A DNA stretch of 64,000 nt, taken from Sphingobacteriales bacterium 50-39 (GTDB lineage Bacteria > Bacteroidota > Bacteroidia > Chitinophagales > Chitinophagaceae). Made by a program: the position numbers and the translations under genes. The DNA lies in contig MKTZ01000003.1 of assembly GCA_001898505.1 (NCBI GenBank), positions 1 to 64,000 of the forward strand. Direction: 5' to 3'. The notes beneath the pieces were generated by a model, which saw only the letters and a list, made by a program, of their open reading frames with translations, was not told the origin of the DNA and searched no databases. Below, piece after piece: positions 5,918 to 14,794 of this stretch (its first letter is position 1; every line of letters starts with the position of its first letter).

Positions 5918-8302
5918 ATGATCAAGAACTATCTGAAGATCGCATTTCGCAATCTCTGGCGTCACCGTGTATTTTCCTTTATCAATATCCTGGGTCTCAC
6001 CGTCGGCATGACGGCCTTCTTCCTCATTTTCCTATATATCAAATTCGAACTGAGCTATGATGCCTTCAATTCCAGGGCGGGCAATATCTACCGGGTGGTA
6101 TCTGATATCAAGACCCCGACAGAGACTATTAATGCCGGCGGGCCGTCCTGGGCGGTGGGTCCTCATCTACAGGGCGAGTTCCCGGAGGTGATGGCGTCGG
6201 TGCGTGTCAGCGGAGACAATCTACTAATACGCAGAGGGGATGTCAAGTTCCAGGAAGAGAATATCCTGTTTGTGGACTCCGCCTTCTTCAATATGTTCGA
6301 TCTCCCCCTTTTGAAGGGTAACCCCAAAACTTGTCTGAACGACCAGCTTAGCGTCGTGCTCTCGGAGACGGCTGCTAAAAAATATTTTGGGAAGGAAGAT
6401 CCTTTGGGGAAAACGGTACTTCTTACCGCTGATGGGTTCAATGCTACCATCACTGGTGTCATGAAGGACATACCCGAGAATTCCACCGTCAAAGGGGACG
6501 TAATCATATCCATGTCTACGGTCACAAGAAAATTCAATCCCGGACTGGATGACCAGTGGGGCAATTATGGCAGCAGATTGTTCGTGATGCTAAAACCGAG
6601 CATCAATTACAAAGCCTTTGAAGCCCGGCTGCCGGCCTTCCTGAATAAGCTCAATGGGGACGAGATGAAGAAATGGCAAATGTACCCCACACTATATCTG
6701 GAGCCGCTGCGAGATGTATATCTCCGCAGTACCCGGGATGGCAGCAAGACGGGCAATATAAAAAATGTCTATACCTTCAGCATCATTGGGGTCTTTATCC
6801 TGCTGATCGCCTGTTTCAACTTCGTCAACCTCACTACGGCCCGGAGCGCTGAAAGAGCTAAAGAAGTGGGTGTACGGAAAGTGGTAGGCGCCGCCAGAGG
6901 CCAGCTGGCCAGGCAGTTCATCGGGGAGAGTGTCATACTCTGTCTTATCGCCTATATACTATCTGTCGTATTTTCCGCGTTGCTGTTCCATCTATTCAAC
7001 CAGCTGTCGGGAAAGATTATTGGTCATAATATATTCGATCATCCCCTGTATCTCTTGCTGCTGTTCGGCATAGCGGTTGCTATCGGCATCCTGGCCGGGG
7101 TCTATCCGGCCCTTGTGTTGTCTTCCTTCCAGCCCATCATCGTTTTGAAGGGACGTTTTACCACGGGCGCAAAAGGTATACTGCTTAGAAAGGGACTGGT
7201 AGTGGCCCAGTTCACCATCTCCATCGCGCTGATCATCGGCACGATCATCGTGTATTCGCAAATGCAATATATGCGTAGCCAGGACCTGGGCTTTACCAAG
7301 GACCAAAAGATGATCATCGACACCCATGGAGACAATGCGAAGGAGGCATTTAAGAATGCCATAACCGGACTGCCAGGCGTGGAATCCGTATCGCTGTCGG
7401 GCAGCGTACCCGGTGGTGGTAACCCTGGCGCCTATTCGCAAATACAAAATGTGAAAGGCGACATGCAGATAGCCAATTTAGACCTGTATTTTGTAGACTT
7501 CGACTATATCCCCCAATATAAGATGAAGCTGCTGGCAGGACGGGCCTTTTCAAAGGATTTTATAACGGACACCACCCAGTCGATGATCGTCAACGAGGCG
7601 GCCATGAAGATGTTCGGCTATTCCGACCCCAACCAGATCATCGGCAGGAAATTCGACCAGTGGGGCAGGAAAGGGAATATCATCGGCGTACTAAAGGACT
7701 TTCATTTTCACTCCTTGCAGGAAGTCATAAAGCCCCTCAGCATACGGATAGAACCGGGAGGCTGCAGCCTGATATCCGCGCAACTGGCCGGCGGGAAAAA
7801 TATGCCGGGGACTATTGCGGCTATAGAGGCTAAGTGGAAGAGCCTTATCCCCAACCGCCCCTTTAGCTATTATTTCCTGGATGAGTCCTTTGACAAGCAG
7901 TATCGCAGTGAAGACAGGTTTGGCCGTCTGTTCCTGAACTTCGCCATCCTGGCCATATTCATATCCTGTCTGGGATTGTTGGGGCTTGCGTCTTACAGCA
8001 CCATGCAACGTACCAAAGAGATCGGGATCAGAAAAGTGCTGGGGGCCAGCGTCGGGACTATTGTCAATCTACTTTCCAGGGAGTTCCTTGCTCTTGTGCT
8101 GATATCTTTCCTCATCGCGGGTCCCCTGGCCGGGTATCTTATGCACAAATGGCTGGAAGGCTTTGCTTACCGGATGAGTATGGGGTGGTGGGTTTTCGTT
8201 GTCGCGGGGATATTGGCCTTCTTTATCGCCTTGTTCACGGTGAGCTTTCAAGCTATCAAGGCAGCTTTGACAAATCCAGTGAAAAGTTTACGTACGGAAT
8301 GA
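5918..8302 (+). CDS. FtsX/MacB-type ABC transporter permease
   Basis: 794-residue permease of the MacB/FtsX superfamily in the duplicated form common in Bacteroidota. The N-terminal amphipathic segment and first membrane helix (LKIAFRNLWRHR, FSFINILGLTVGMTAFFLI) are followed by a MacB periplasmic core domain. A first FtsX triple-helix domain comes at about 285-420 (EVGVRKVVGAARGQLARQFI). A second periplasmic domain and a second FtsX domain follow at about 665-790 (TKEIGIRKVLGASVGTIVNLL). It should work with a separate LolD/MacB-like ATPase; none is adjacent. Likely role is mechanotransmission, export or lipoprotein/antibiotic handling, substrate unknown. Its stop is directly followed by the convergent stop of the 8303 gene. 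Confidence 0.9.
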   Translation: MIKNYLKIAFRNLWRHRVFSFINILGLTVGMTAFFLIFLYIKFELSYDAFNSRAGNIYRVVSDIKTPTETINAGGPSWAVGPHLQGEFPEVMASVRVSGDNLLIRRGDVKFQEENILFVDSAFFNMFDLPLLKGNPKTCLNDQLSVVLSETAAKKYFGKEDPLGKTVLLTADGFNATITGVMKDIPENSTVKGDVIISMSTVTRKFNPGLDDQWGNYGSRLFVMLKPSINYKAFEARLPAFLNKLNGDEMKKWQMYPTLYLEPLRDVYLRSTRDGSKTGNIKNVYTFSIIGVFILLIACFNFVNLTTARSAERAKEVGVRKVVGAARGQLARQFIGESVILCLIAYILSVVFSALLFHLFNQLSGKIIGHNIFDHPLYLLLLFGIAVAIGILAGVYPALVLSSFQPIIVLKGRFTTGAKGILLRKGLVVAQFTISIALIIGTIIVYSQMQYMRSQDLGFTKDQKMIIDTHGDNAKEAFKNAITGLPGVESVSLSGSVPGGGNPGAYSQIQNVKGDMQIANLDLYFVDFDYIPQYKMKLLAGRAFSKDFITDTTQSMIVNEAAMKMFGYSDPNQIIGRKFDQWGRKGNIIGVLKDFHFHSLQEVIKPLSIRIEPGGCSLISAQLAGGKNMPGTIAAIEAKWKSLIPNRPFSYYFLDESFDKQYRSEDRFGRLFLNFAILAIFISCLGLLGLASYSTMQRTKEIGIRKVLGASVGTIVNLLSREFLALVLISFLIAGPLAGYLMHKWLEGFAYRMSMGWWVFVVAGILAFFIALFTVSFQAIKAALTNPVKSLRTE

Positions 8303-8605
8303 TCAGATGAATTTGAACAACAGCGCCAAAATAGCATAGATCAGCGTGGCAGCAAAGATCCCTTTGGCCGTGTGATCCTTATGGGAGTTGATATAATAAG
8401 TGAACAGCGCGATATTCAACACCAGACAGGGCACCGACACTGCCGTGATCTGGTCTCTGTGTACATGCAGGAAACTCATGAATTCTCCAAAGCTGACGGA
8501 GGAGAATTTTACAAAATAGTAGATGAAAAGGCTTATGACAGGAGCTACCAGCCCGAGCAGCAAGCCAAACCGGAGGTTGTCTTTTTTGAGGATCACGATT
8601 TCCAC
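8303..8605 (-). CDS. Small membrane protein, 100 aa
   Basis: Three hydrophobic segments are visible (FGLLLGLVAPVISLFIYYFV; VSVPCLVLNIALFTYYI; GIFAATLIYAILALLFKFI), the first preceded by a charged N-terminus. I do not recognise a named family, although short proteins of this layout are common in Bacteroidota. The start at 8605 overlaps the end of surE by 13 nt on the same strand, so the two are probably co-transcribed and coupled. The stop codons of this gene and the FtsX permease are adjacent without a gap. Confidence 0.7.
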   Translation of the reverse strand: MEIVILKKDNLRFGLLLGLVAPVISLFIYYFVKFSSVSFGEFMSFLHVHRDQITAVSVPCLVLNIALFTYYINSHKDHTAKGIFAATLIYAILALLFKFI

Positions 8606-9603
8606 GTTTTTTCGAGTTTGCCTTTAAGAACGTAATTTGTCATGTCAAATTGTACAGGAACCACGCTTACATAGTTGTGTTCCAGCGCCCATACATCTGT
8701 ATCACGTCCTTTGTCGAAATTTACAAACTTACCTGTGAGCCAATAGTACTTTTTCCCAGTGGGGTCGTTACGCTCCAAAAAATCCTCCTCGTATTTTGCA
8801 TAGGCCTGCCTGCAAACCTTGATCCCCTTGATAAGCGAATCCGGAATGGCAGGGAAATTAACGTTGAGGATCAAATGTTTATCCATTGGATGCTCCAGGA
8901 CTTCCTCTACGATGATCCTTACATATTTACGGGCGGCGGTAAAATCCGCCTCGACGCTGTAGTCCAGGAGGGAAAATCCAACGGAGGGGATACTTTCAAT
9001 AGCTGCTTCTACGGCTGCCGACATGGTACCCGAATAAATGACATTGATCGAGTGGTTGCTGCCGTGGTTGATCCCGCTGAGGCAGAGATCCGGCTTGCGG
9101 CGCAGGACTTTATCCACCGCCAGCTTTACACAGTCCACCGGGGTGCCGGAACATTGCCAGGCTTCCACCCCTTCAAAAAGATGATGCATGGGGTGCAGAC
9201 GGAGGGGGTTGCCAATCGTAATAGCATGACCCATACCAGATTGTGGCTTATCCGGGGCTACCACGACGATCTTGCCCAGCCCCTTTACGGCCTCCACCAG
9301 GTTGCGAATACCCGGAGCGCTGATGCCGTCGTCATTCGTAATAAGTATGACGGGTTGTTTTTTCCGGCCCCTGCCCATGCCGTTTGAGCTGCCTTTGTGG
9401 GCTTTGGGGGAGTGTGAGGGCATTTCTTCGGCCTTTTCGCCTTTCAGCTCCAACATGCCGTTATGGCCCGTATCCCGGATAATGCCGGTTGCGCCTGTCT
9501 TGCCGCTACGCGCGGAAGTATTCAATTGCTCGTTGACAGAGGTCTTTTCCGTCCTGGTCCGTTGTCGGGCCTTGCTTTCGTTAGTCTTATTTTTCTTTGT
9601 CAT
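8593..9603 (-). CDS. surE: 5'/3'-nucleotidase SurE with long N-terminal extension
   Basis: SurE hydrolyses nucleoside monophosphates using an Asp-Asp metal site. The hallmark L-I-T-N-D-D-G is at residues 87-93, followed by the Ser loop (DKPQSGMGHAIT), the second Asn loop (SGINHGSN) and the GTMSAAVEA helix, so the catalytic domain is complete. Residues 1-75 are an unusual Lys/Arg/Ser/Gly-rich, probably disordered extension without a signal peptide. An internal Met76 (ATG at 9378) would give the usual length of about 260 residues, so the true start is uncertain. The frame stays open through the extension, which favours at least partial translation. Cytoplasmic. Confidence 0.9.
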   Translation of the reverse strand: MTKKNKTNESKARQRTRTEKTSVNEQLNTSARSGKTGATGIIRDTGHNGMLELKGEKAEEMPSHSPKAHKGSSNGMGRGRKKQPVILITNDDGISAPGIRNLVEAVKGLGKIVVVAPDKPQSGMGHAITIGNPLRLHPMHHLFEGVEAWQCSGTPVDCVKLAVDKVLRRKPDLCLSGINHGSNHSINVIYSGTMSAAVEAAIESIPSVGFSLLDYSVEADFTAARKYVRIIVEEVLEHPMDKHLILNVNFPAIPDSLIKGIKVCRQAYAKYEEDFLERNDPTGKKYYWLTGKFVNFDKGRDTDVWALEHNYVSVVPVQFDMTNYVLKGKLEKTWKS

Positions 9604-9749
9604 AGGTTGAGGGTGTAAAATTCAGCAATATTTTCAACTTTTCCTTAGCGGATTGGGAATACAAAATCTGGAATTTTCACCTGTTTGCAGTACCTTCGCA
9701 GCCGATTTTAAGGGTAGACACGTTCTACCCGTTTAAAAATACTCCTTCT

Positions 9750-10631
9750 ATGGCAGGACAACTTAAAGAGGTACGCAATCGGATAAAATCCATCCAGAAT
9801 TCCCAGCAGATCACCAAGGCTATGAAGATGGTTAGCGCCGCGAAGTTACGCCGTGCGCAGGACGCCATTATCCAAATGCGCCCCTATGCTCAAAAGTTGC
9901 AGGAGCTGCTCAGCAATATCGTCAGCGGCTCGGAAGGCGGTGGAGGGTCCAAGCTTGCCGTGGAACGTCCCGTTGAAAAGGTATTGCTTATCGTCATCAC
10001 CAGCGATCGTGGTCTGGCCGGCGCCTATAATGCCAACCTGATCAAGCTGGCAAAGTCAACCATCCGCGAAAAATATGCTGCCCAGGCTGCCAAGGGCAAC
10101 GTGACCATCTGGAGCATTGGTAAGAAGGGCTATGAGCATTTTGCCAAGAACAATTTCAAGGTCTCCGATACATATAAGGATATTTTCCTCCACCTGAGCT
10201 TCGAAGCCGTCCAGACCGCTGCCCAGGCAGCTGTCAAAGCCTTCGAAAGCAAGGAGTTCGATACTATAGATATTGTCTATAGCCAATTTAAGAACGCCGC
10301 CACCCAGTCCTTTGTCGTGGAAAAATTCCTCCCCATCCCCAAGGTGGAAAAAAAGGCCGGCGCAGCTAACAATGATTTTATTTTTGAGCCTGGCAAGGAA
10401 GAGCTTATCACCGAGCTGATGCCCAAGATCCTGAATACACAGCTCTTCAAGGCCGTCCTCGATGCCAACGCATCCGAACACGGGGCCCGTATGACCGCCA
10501 TGGACAAGGCCAGCGACAATGCCAATGAGCTGCTCAAGCAATTGCGCCTTTCCTACAACCGTGCACGTCAGGCCGCCATCACTACCGAGCTCACCGAGAT
10601 CGTCAGCGGCGCCGCCGCCCTGCAAGGATAG
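9750..10631 (+). CDS. atpG: F1Fo ATP synthase gamma subunit
   Basis: 293-residue central-stalk subunit. The conserved N-terminal helix (KEVRNRIKSIQNSQQITKAMKMVSAAKLRRAQ) and C-terminal helix (ASEHGARMTAMDKASDNANELLKQLRLSYNRARQAAITTELTEIVSGAAAL) that form the rotating coiled coil are intact. The Rossmann-like middle starts at VLLIVITSDRGLAGAYN. Gamma couples proton flow through Fo to catalysis in alpha3beta3. The gene stands alone: upstream lies divergent surE and downstream scpB, with no atpA or atpD in the window. It must therefore be expressed from its own promoter in 9604-9749. Confidence 0.97.
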   Translation: MAGQLKEVRNRIKSIQNSQQITKAMKMVSAAKLRRAQDAIIQMRPYAQKLQELLSNIVSGSEGGGGSKLAVERPVEKVLLIVITSDRGLAGAYNANLIKLAKSTIREKYAAQAAKGNVTIWSIGKKGYEHFAKNNFKVSDTYKDIFLHLSFEAVQTAAQAAVKAFESKEFDTIDIVYSQFKNAATQSFVVEKFLPIPKVEKKAGAANNDFIFEPGKEELITELMPKILNTQLFKAVLDANASEHGARMTAMDKASDNANELLKQLRLSYNRARQAAITTELTEIVSGAAALQG

Positions 10632-10654
10632 TAGGGAACCGTAAATAAGAAATC

Positions 10655-11410
10655 ATGGAAATCGGAATTATCATCCCGCACATCGAAGCGCTGATCTTTG
10701 CCAGCGACAAGCCGCTCACCTCCATGGAGATCACCGAGCTGATCAATAACGCTTTTGGCTTTATGGAAGAAAAGCTGACGCTGGAGCAGATACAGACGTC
10801 CATCGACGGCATCCGGGAAAAATATGCGTCCGAATTCTACCCCTTTGAAGTAAGGGAAAGCGGCGGAGGCTGGCAGTTCCTTACCAAAAAAGATTTTCAT
10901 AAGACCGTGGCCCAGCTCAACGGAGAAAAATTCCTCAAGCGGCTGTCTACGGCTGCCCTGGAAACCCTTTCCATCATTGCCTATAAGCAGCCCATCACCA
11001 AGGGTGAGATCGAAGCCATCCGCGGCGTCAGCAGCGACTATTCCATACAAAAGTTATTAGAAAAAGAGCTGATCGTCATCTCCGGCAGGAATGAAGAAAT
11101 GCCCGGTAAGCCGCTGGTGTATGCTACTTCCAAGACCTTTATGGACTATTTTGGCATCAACTCACCAGCGGATCTGCCGAAGCTGAAAGAAGTGTTTGCA
11201 GATACATTGGTTGAGCCTACCATTATCAACCATAGTCCCGGTGAACTGGAGCCTGTGGAAGAAGTGGCGGAGGCTCCGGCAGAAGATGAAGGGCAGTTCG
11301 TCGTCAACGGGAATGGGGAGCTGACAGCGGAAAACAAGGATGAGGATACGACAGACGATAACAAAGAAGACGAGGCTGGCACGGACAAGGAGGACGACGA
11401 AAATGTCTGA
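10655..11410 (+). CDS. scpB: Segregation and condensation protein B
   Basis: Partner of ScpA and Smc in chromosome condensation. Two winged-helix domains cover about residues 1-165: HIEALIFASDKPLTSMEITELI starts the first, and the second contains the family signature LETLSIIAYKQPITKGEIEAIRGV. From about residue 185 a long acidic, low-complexity tail rich in Glu and Asp follows; such tails are common in Bacteroidota ScpB. The last eight bases overlap lysA. scpA is not nearby. Cytoplasmic, nucleoid-associated. Confidence 0.93.
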   Translation: MEIGIIIPHIEALIFASDKPLTSMEITELINNAFGFMEEKLTLEQIQTSIDGIREKYASEFYPFEVRESGGGWQFLTKKDFHKTVAQLNGEKFLKRLSTAALETLSIIAYKQPITKGEIEAIRGVSSDYSIQKLLEKELIVISGRNEEMPGKPLVYATSKTFMDYFGINSPADLPKLKEVFADTLVEPTIINHSPGELEPVEEVAEAPAEDEGQFVVNGNGELTAENKDEDTTDDNKEDEAGTDKEDDENV

Positions 11411-12614
11411 GCGATTATCTCCCGAGTATCTCGTAAGCCTTGGTCAGCAGTTCGGCACTCCCTTATACGTCTACCACGCAGAAAAGATAAAAGAGCAATA
11501 CAACAAGCTGACCACTGCATTCCACCGCAGCAAACCTGTATTCTTTTACGCCTGTAAGGCTCTTACCAATATCAACATCCTCAAATATATCTGTGGTCTG
11601 GGCGCCAATGTCGACTGCAGCTCCATCAACGAGGTGAAACTTGCCATGCAAGCAGGCTTCCCCCCGGAAAGGATCCTTTATACATCCAACGGCATCGCTT
11701 TTGAGGAGATCATAGAAGCGCGCGATCTGGGTGTGATCATCAATATCGACAGCCTGTCCAACCTGGAGAAGTTTGGCCAGCATTATGGACACAGCTATCC
11801 CGTTGGCATCCGCCTGCGCCCCAATATCATGGCGGGTGGTAATCTAAAGATCTCTACCGGTCATGATAAAAGCAAGTTCGGCATCCCTGTCGACCAGCTC
11901 GACAAGATCCTTGCCCTTGTAAAAAAGTACAACCTTCATATAGCGGACCTTCATATTCACACCGGATCGGAAATAAAAGACGTGGATGTCTTTGTCAAGG
12001 GCATCGAAATACTTTTCGATATCATCCCCCACTTTTCCGAGCTGCGATTTATCGACCTTGGCGGGGGATTCAAGGTCCCTTACAAGGATGGAGATGTGGA
12101 GACGGATATACAGCTGCTGGCTTCGAAGGTGGAGGAGGCTTTTGCCAGCCACCCTAATCCTGGTGGCAGACCGCTGCAAGTGTGGTTTGAGCCCGGCAAA
12201 TTCATGGTCAGCGAGTGCGGTTATTTTATAACCAAGGTCAATGTGATGAAAGAGACGGATGCCGCCACCTTTGTCAGTGTGGACAGCGGCTTTAACCACC
12301 TGATCCGCCCCATGTTCTACGATGCCTATCACCGCATCGATAATATCACCAACCCCAATGGCACACCTAAGCGTTATTCCGTAGTAGGGAATATCTGCGA
12401 GACCGATACCTTCGCGTGGGATCGAACCATCCATGAGGTGCATGAAGGCGACTACCTGGTATTTTACAATGCCGGCGCCTATGGATTCGAGATGTCCTCC
12501 AACTTCAATTCCCGCTACAAACCTGCCGAGGTGCTGGTAAAGGATGAGGAAGCCAGCCTTATAAGAAGGCGGGATACTTTTGACGACCTCCTGAGAAATC
12601 AAATCTTACTTTAA
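11403..12614 (+). CDS. lysA: Diaminopimelate decarboxylase
   Basis: PLP-dependent fold-III decarboxylase that converts meso-diaminopimelate to lysine. The PLP lysine is in FFYACKALTN near residue 46. The barrel motifs HIHTGSEI and FIDLGGGFKVPY follow, then the phosphate-binding EPGKF. The C-terminal beta domain carries the dimer active-site motif around GNICETDTF and the YNAGAYG(F)EM segment. The start is the ATG at 11403, which overlaps the scpB stop as ATGTCTGA and gives about 403 residues. A longer frame from 11340 lies inside scpB and is rejected. Confidence 0.95.
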   Translation: MSERLSPEYLVSLGQQFGTPLYVYHAEKIKEQYNKLTTAFHRSKPVFFYACKALTNINILKYICGLGANVDCSSINEVKLAMQAGFPPERILYTSNGIAFEEIIEARDLGVIINIDSLSNLEKFGQHYGHSYPVGIRLRPNIMAGGNLKISTGHDKSKFGIPVDQLDKILALVKKYNLHIADLHIHTGSEIKDVDVFVKGIEILFDIIPHFSELRFIDLGGGFKVPYKDGDVETDIQLLASKVEEAFASHPNPGGRPLQVWFEPGKFMVSECGYFITKVNVMKETDAATFVSVDSGFNHLIRPMFYDAYHRIDNITNPNGTPKRYSVVGNICETDTFAWDRTIHEVHEGDYLVFYNAGAYGFEMSSNFNSRYKPAEVLVKDEEASLIRRRDTFDDLLRNQILL

Positions 12615-12672
12615 GTTCATTTTGAACATCGGGAATTCTCTTTATATTTAAGGGAATTAAACTCGTAATGTT

Positions 12673-14298
12673 ATGCCTATCCGAATGGTCGATGACCCGC
12701 AGGACCCGAATGAGAACAGCGGTGAAAGTGGCGATAGTGGTGGCGGGGGTGGTTTTTCCGGTGGTGGGGGAGGCGGCGGCGGGATATTCCAGCTGTTGCT
12801 GCTTTTGCTAGGGCTCTTTCGTGGCCGGGGTCTTATTTTGCTGCTGGTGATCCTGGGCGGCGGATATTTCCTTCTTCGAGGTGGTGGCTGCAACAATAGC
12901 GGAGGCGGGATCCTACACAATGTCGCGCAACTGGCGACAGGTGGTTATCTCGACCCACGGCAGTTCGAAAAAGCCAATATTTATGAGTCCCTTTCGGATG
13001 ATACGACAAAAAATCCCATCCCGGAGGCCGCCAATCTGCAGCGATTTGCTCCAGCCGTAGGCGACCAGGGACACCAGGGCAGTTGTGTAGCCTGGAGCAG
13101 CGCGTATGGCGCACGTACCATTGCCGAGGCGGCACGTACGGGAGAAGACCCCAACAGTCTGCGGTTTAGTCCCTCCTTCCTTTACAACCAGATAGGGCTG
13201 GAAGGCTGTGAAGGCTCCTATATCATCAAGGCGATGGATTTCATGACCCAGAGCGGTTCCGTGTCATATGAGCAATTCCCATACTCCGACCAGGACTGTT
13301 CCCGTCAGCCCGATCAGCGGCTTCTCGATGAAGCCCGGCAGCACCGCATGCGTGGCTTCAACCGCCTGACCCCCGGCGACCGGAACAATGCCATAGACCT
13401 TCGGGCCATCAAGGAAAATATTTCGCAGGGCGCGCCCGTCGTCATCGGCATGATGGTGGGCGGCAGCTATATGCAGGATATGATGGGCAAGGACCTTTGG
13501 GAGCCCACTGAAGAGGACAAGAGCCTGATGGGTTTTGGGGGGCATGCGCAATGTGTGGTCGGCTATGACGATAAAAAATATGGGGGCTCCTTCCTTATTA
13601 TGAATAGCTGGGGTCCCAAATGGGGTAATAATGGGTTTGCATGGGTACGCTACCCGGATTTTAAATTTTTTGTCCGCGAGGCATATGGACTGGAGCCGAT
13701 GGATAAGGTCGGGGCCGCGGCTTCCGCCCCCTTCTCCTGTGAAATAGGACTCGTGCAGGTGAGCTATGAAGGGAAGAAGACCGTCGCAGGTGATTATATT
13801 CCTTTACAAACAAAGGATGGTAATATCTTCGAGACCGTCACGCCCGTAAAGAAAGGTACCCGGTTCAAGATGGAAGTGCGGAACACTACCGAATGTTATG
13901 TCTATGTGTTCGGCAAGGAGACGGATGGCACCAGCTATACCCTTTTCCCATATCCCCGGAATGACGACCCCACCAAGACAAAGTATTCGCCCTTTTGCGG
14001 GATCACGGGCTACCGTCTCTTCCCAAAAGACAAGAGCATGATGCCCGATAGCATTGGCACCCGTGATGAGATGGCCGTGGTCGTGAGCCGTACACCCCTG
14101 GACTGGAGCGCCCTGAATAGCAAGATCGCTCAAAATCCCGGGCAGGATTATGCTGCGCGTGTCAATGCCGCCATTGGAGCCAGACTCGTGCGGGATACGA
14201 AATTCCTCAGCTCGGCAAAGGGGAATATGCAATTCACCGTAAAGGGAGGGGATGCCAACAGTGTTGTTGCCACCGTTGTGCAGATCAGCAAACAATAA
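12673..14298 (+). CDS. Membrane-anchored papain-like (C1A) cysteine peptidase with DUF4384-like domain
   Basis: 541 residues. The N-terminus is an acidic, Gly-rich tract (residues 10-37) followed by two hydrophobic stretches (39-49 and 53-68), so the protein is probably membrane-tethered without a classical signal peptide. The peptidase domain (about 125-345) has the full C1A set: oxyanion Gln132 and Cys138 in GDQGHQGSCVAW, His291 in GGHAQCVVGYDD, and Asn311 in MNSWGPKWG. The C-terminal domain (about 375-540) resembles DUF4384, seen attached to peptidases and kinases (KKGTRFKMEVRNTTECYVYVFG). Role is unknown; envelope protein turnover or a bacterial-interaction function are possible. The next gene starts four bases after its stop. 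Confidence 0.85.
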   Translation: MPIRMVDDPQDPNENSGESGDSGGGGGFSGGGGGGGGIFQLLLLLLGLFRGRGLILLLVILGGGYFLLRGGGCNNSGGGILHNVAQLATGGYLDPRQFEKANIYESLSDDTTKNPIPEAANLQRFAPAVGDQGHQGSCVAWSSAYGARTIAEAARTGEDPNSLRFSPSFLYNQIGLEGCEGSYIIKAMDFMTQSGSVSYEQFPYSDQDCSRQPDQRLLDEARQHRMRGFNRLTPGDRNNAIDLRAIKENISQGAPVVIGMMVGGSYMQDMMGKDLWEPTEEDKSLMGFGGHAQCVVGYDDKKYGGSFLIMNSWGPKWGNNGFAWVRYPDFKFFVREAYGLEPMDKVGAAASAPFSCEIGLVQVSYEGKKTVAGDYIPLQTKDGNIFETVTPVKKGTRFKMEVRNTTECYVYVFGKETDGTSYTLFPYPRNDDPTKTKYSPFCGITGYRLFPKDKSMMPDSIGTRDEMAVVVSRTPLDWSALNSKIAQNPGQDYAARVNAAIGARLVRDTKFLSSAKGNMQFTVKGGDANSVVATVVQISKQ

Positions 14299-14301
14299 GT
14301 C

Positions 14302-14760
14302 ATGCATCCTTTAAAATTCAAGCTGTTCCTACTGACAAAATTACCCAGCGCATTTTTTGCGGGTATTCGTATCAAGGATGTGGATGCGGAGCGTTGCGTG
14401 GCTACTATCCCGTATAAATGGTTTACGAGAAACCCATTTCGAAGCACCTATTTTGCCTGTCTCAGCATGGCTGCCGAGGCGAGCACCGGCCTATTGGCTG
14501 TAACGTATGTCCAGGACCGGGGGCAGTCTGTGTCACTGCTGGTCATTAAGCTAGAAGCAAACTATTTCAAAAAAGCTGTCGGGCGCAGTTATTTCCAGTG
14601 TACCGATGGGGCTCTTATAAGGAATGCCATCGACCAGGCCATCGCTACCGGCGAAGGGACTACGGTCCGGGTCTGTTCCATCGGTACGAACGAAGCAGGA
14701 GAGGTCATTGCCGAATTTTTTATTACCTGGTCGTTCAAAGTAAGAAGTACGAAGCTTTAA
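14302..14760 (+). CDS. DUF4442 hotdog-fold thioesterase-like protein
   Basis: 152 residues with a hotdog-fold layout. The N-terminal helix region PLKFKLFLLTKLPSAFFAGIRI, the central helix RSTYFACLSMAAEASTGLLAV and the sheet strands around SVSLLVIKLEANYFKKA match the DUF4442 family of acyl-CoA thioesterase-like proteins. No signal peptide is present. The gene starts three bases after the peptidase stop, so it belongs to the same transcription unit and probably runs on to the MBL gene 34 nt later. Substrate is not predictable. Confidence 0.75.
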   Translation: MHPLKFKLFLLTKLPSAFFAGIRIKDVDAERCVATIPYKWFTRNPFRSTYFACLSMAAEASTGLLAVTYVQDRGQSVSLLVIKLEANYFKKAVGRSYFQCTDGALIRNAIDQAIATGEGTTVRVCSIGTNEAGEVIAEFFITWSFKVRSTKL

Positions 14761-14794
14761 AAGCCTTATCTTCAGGCATCGATAAACTATTCAT

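Noticed and set aside
12739..12786. GGT/GGC-rich stretch resembling a tandem repeat
   Set aside because: It encodes the Gly-rich leader of the papain-like peptidase in frame and has no regular period.
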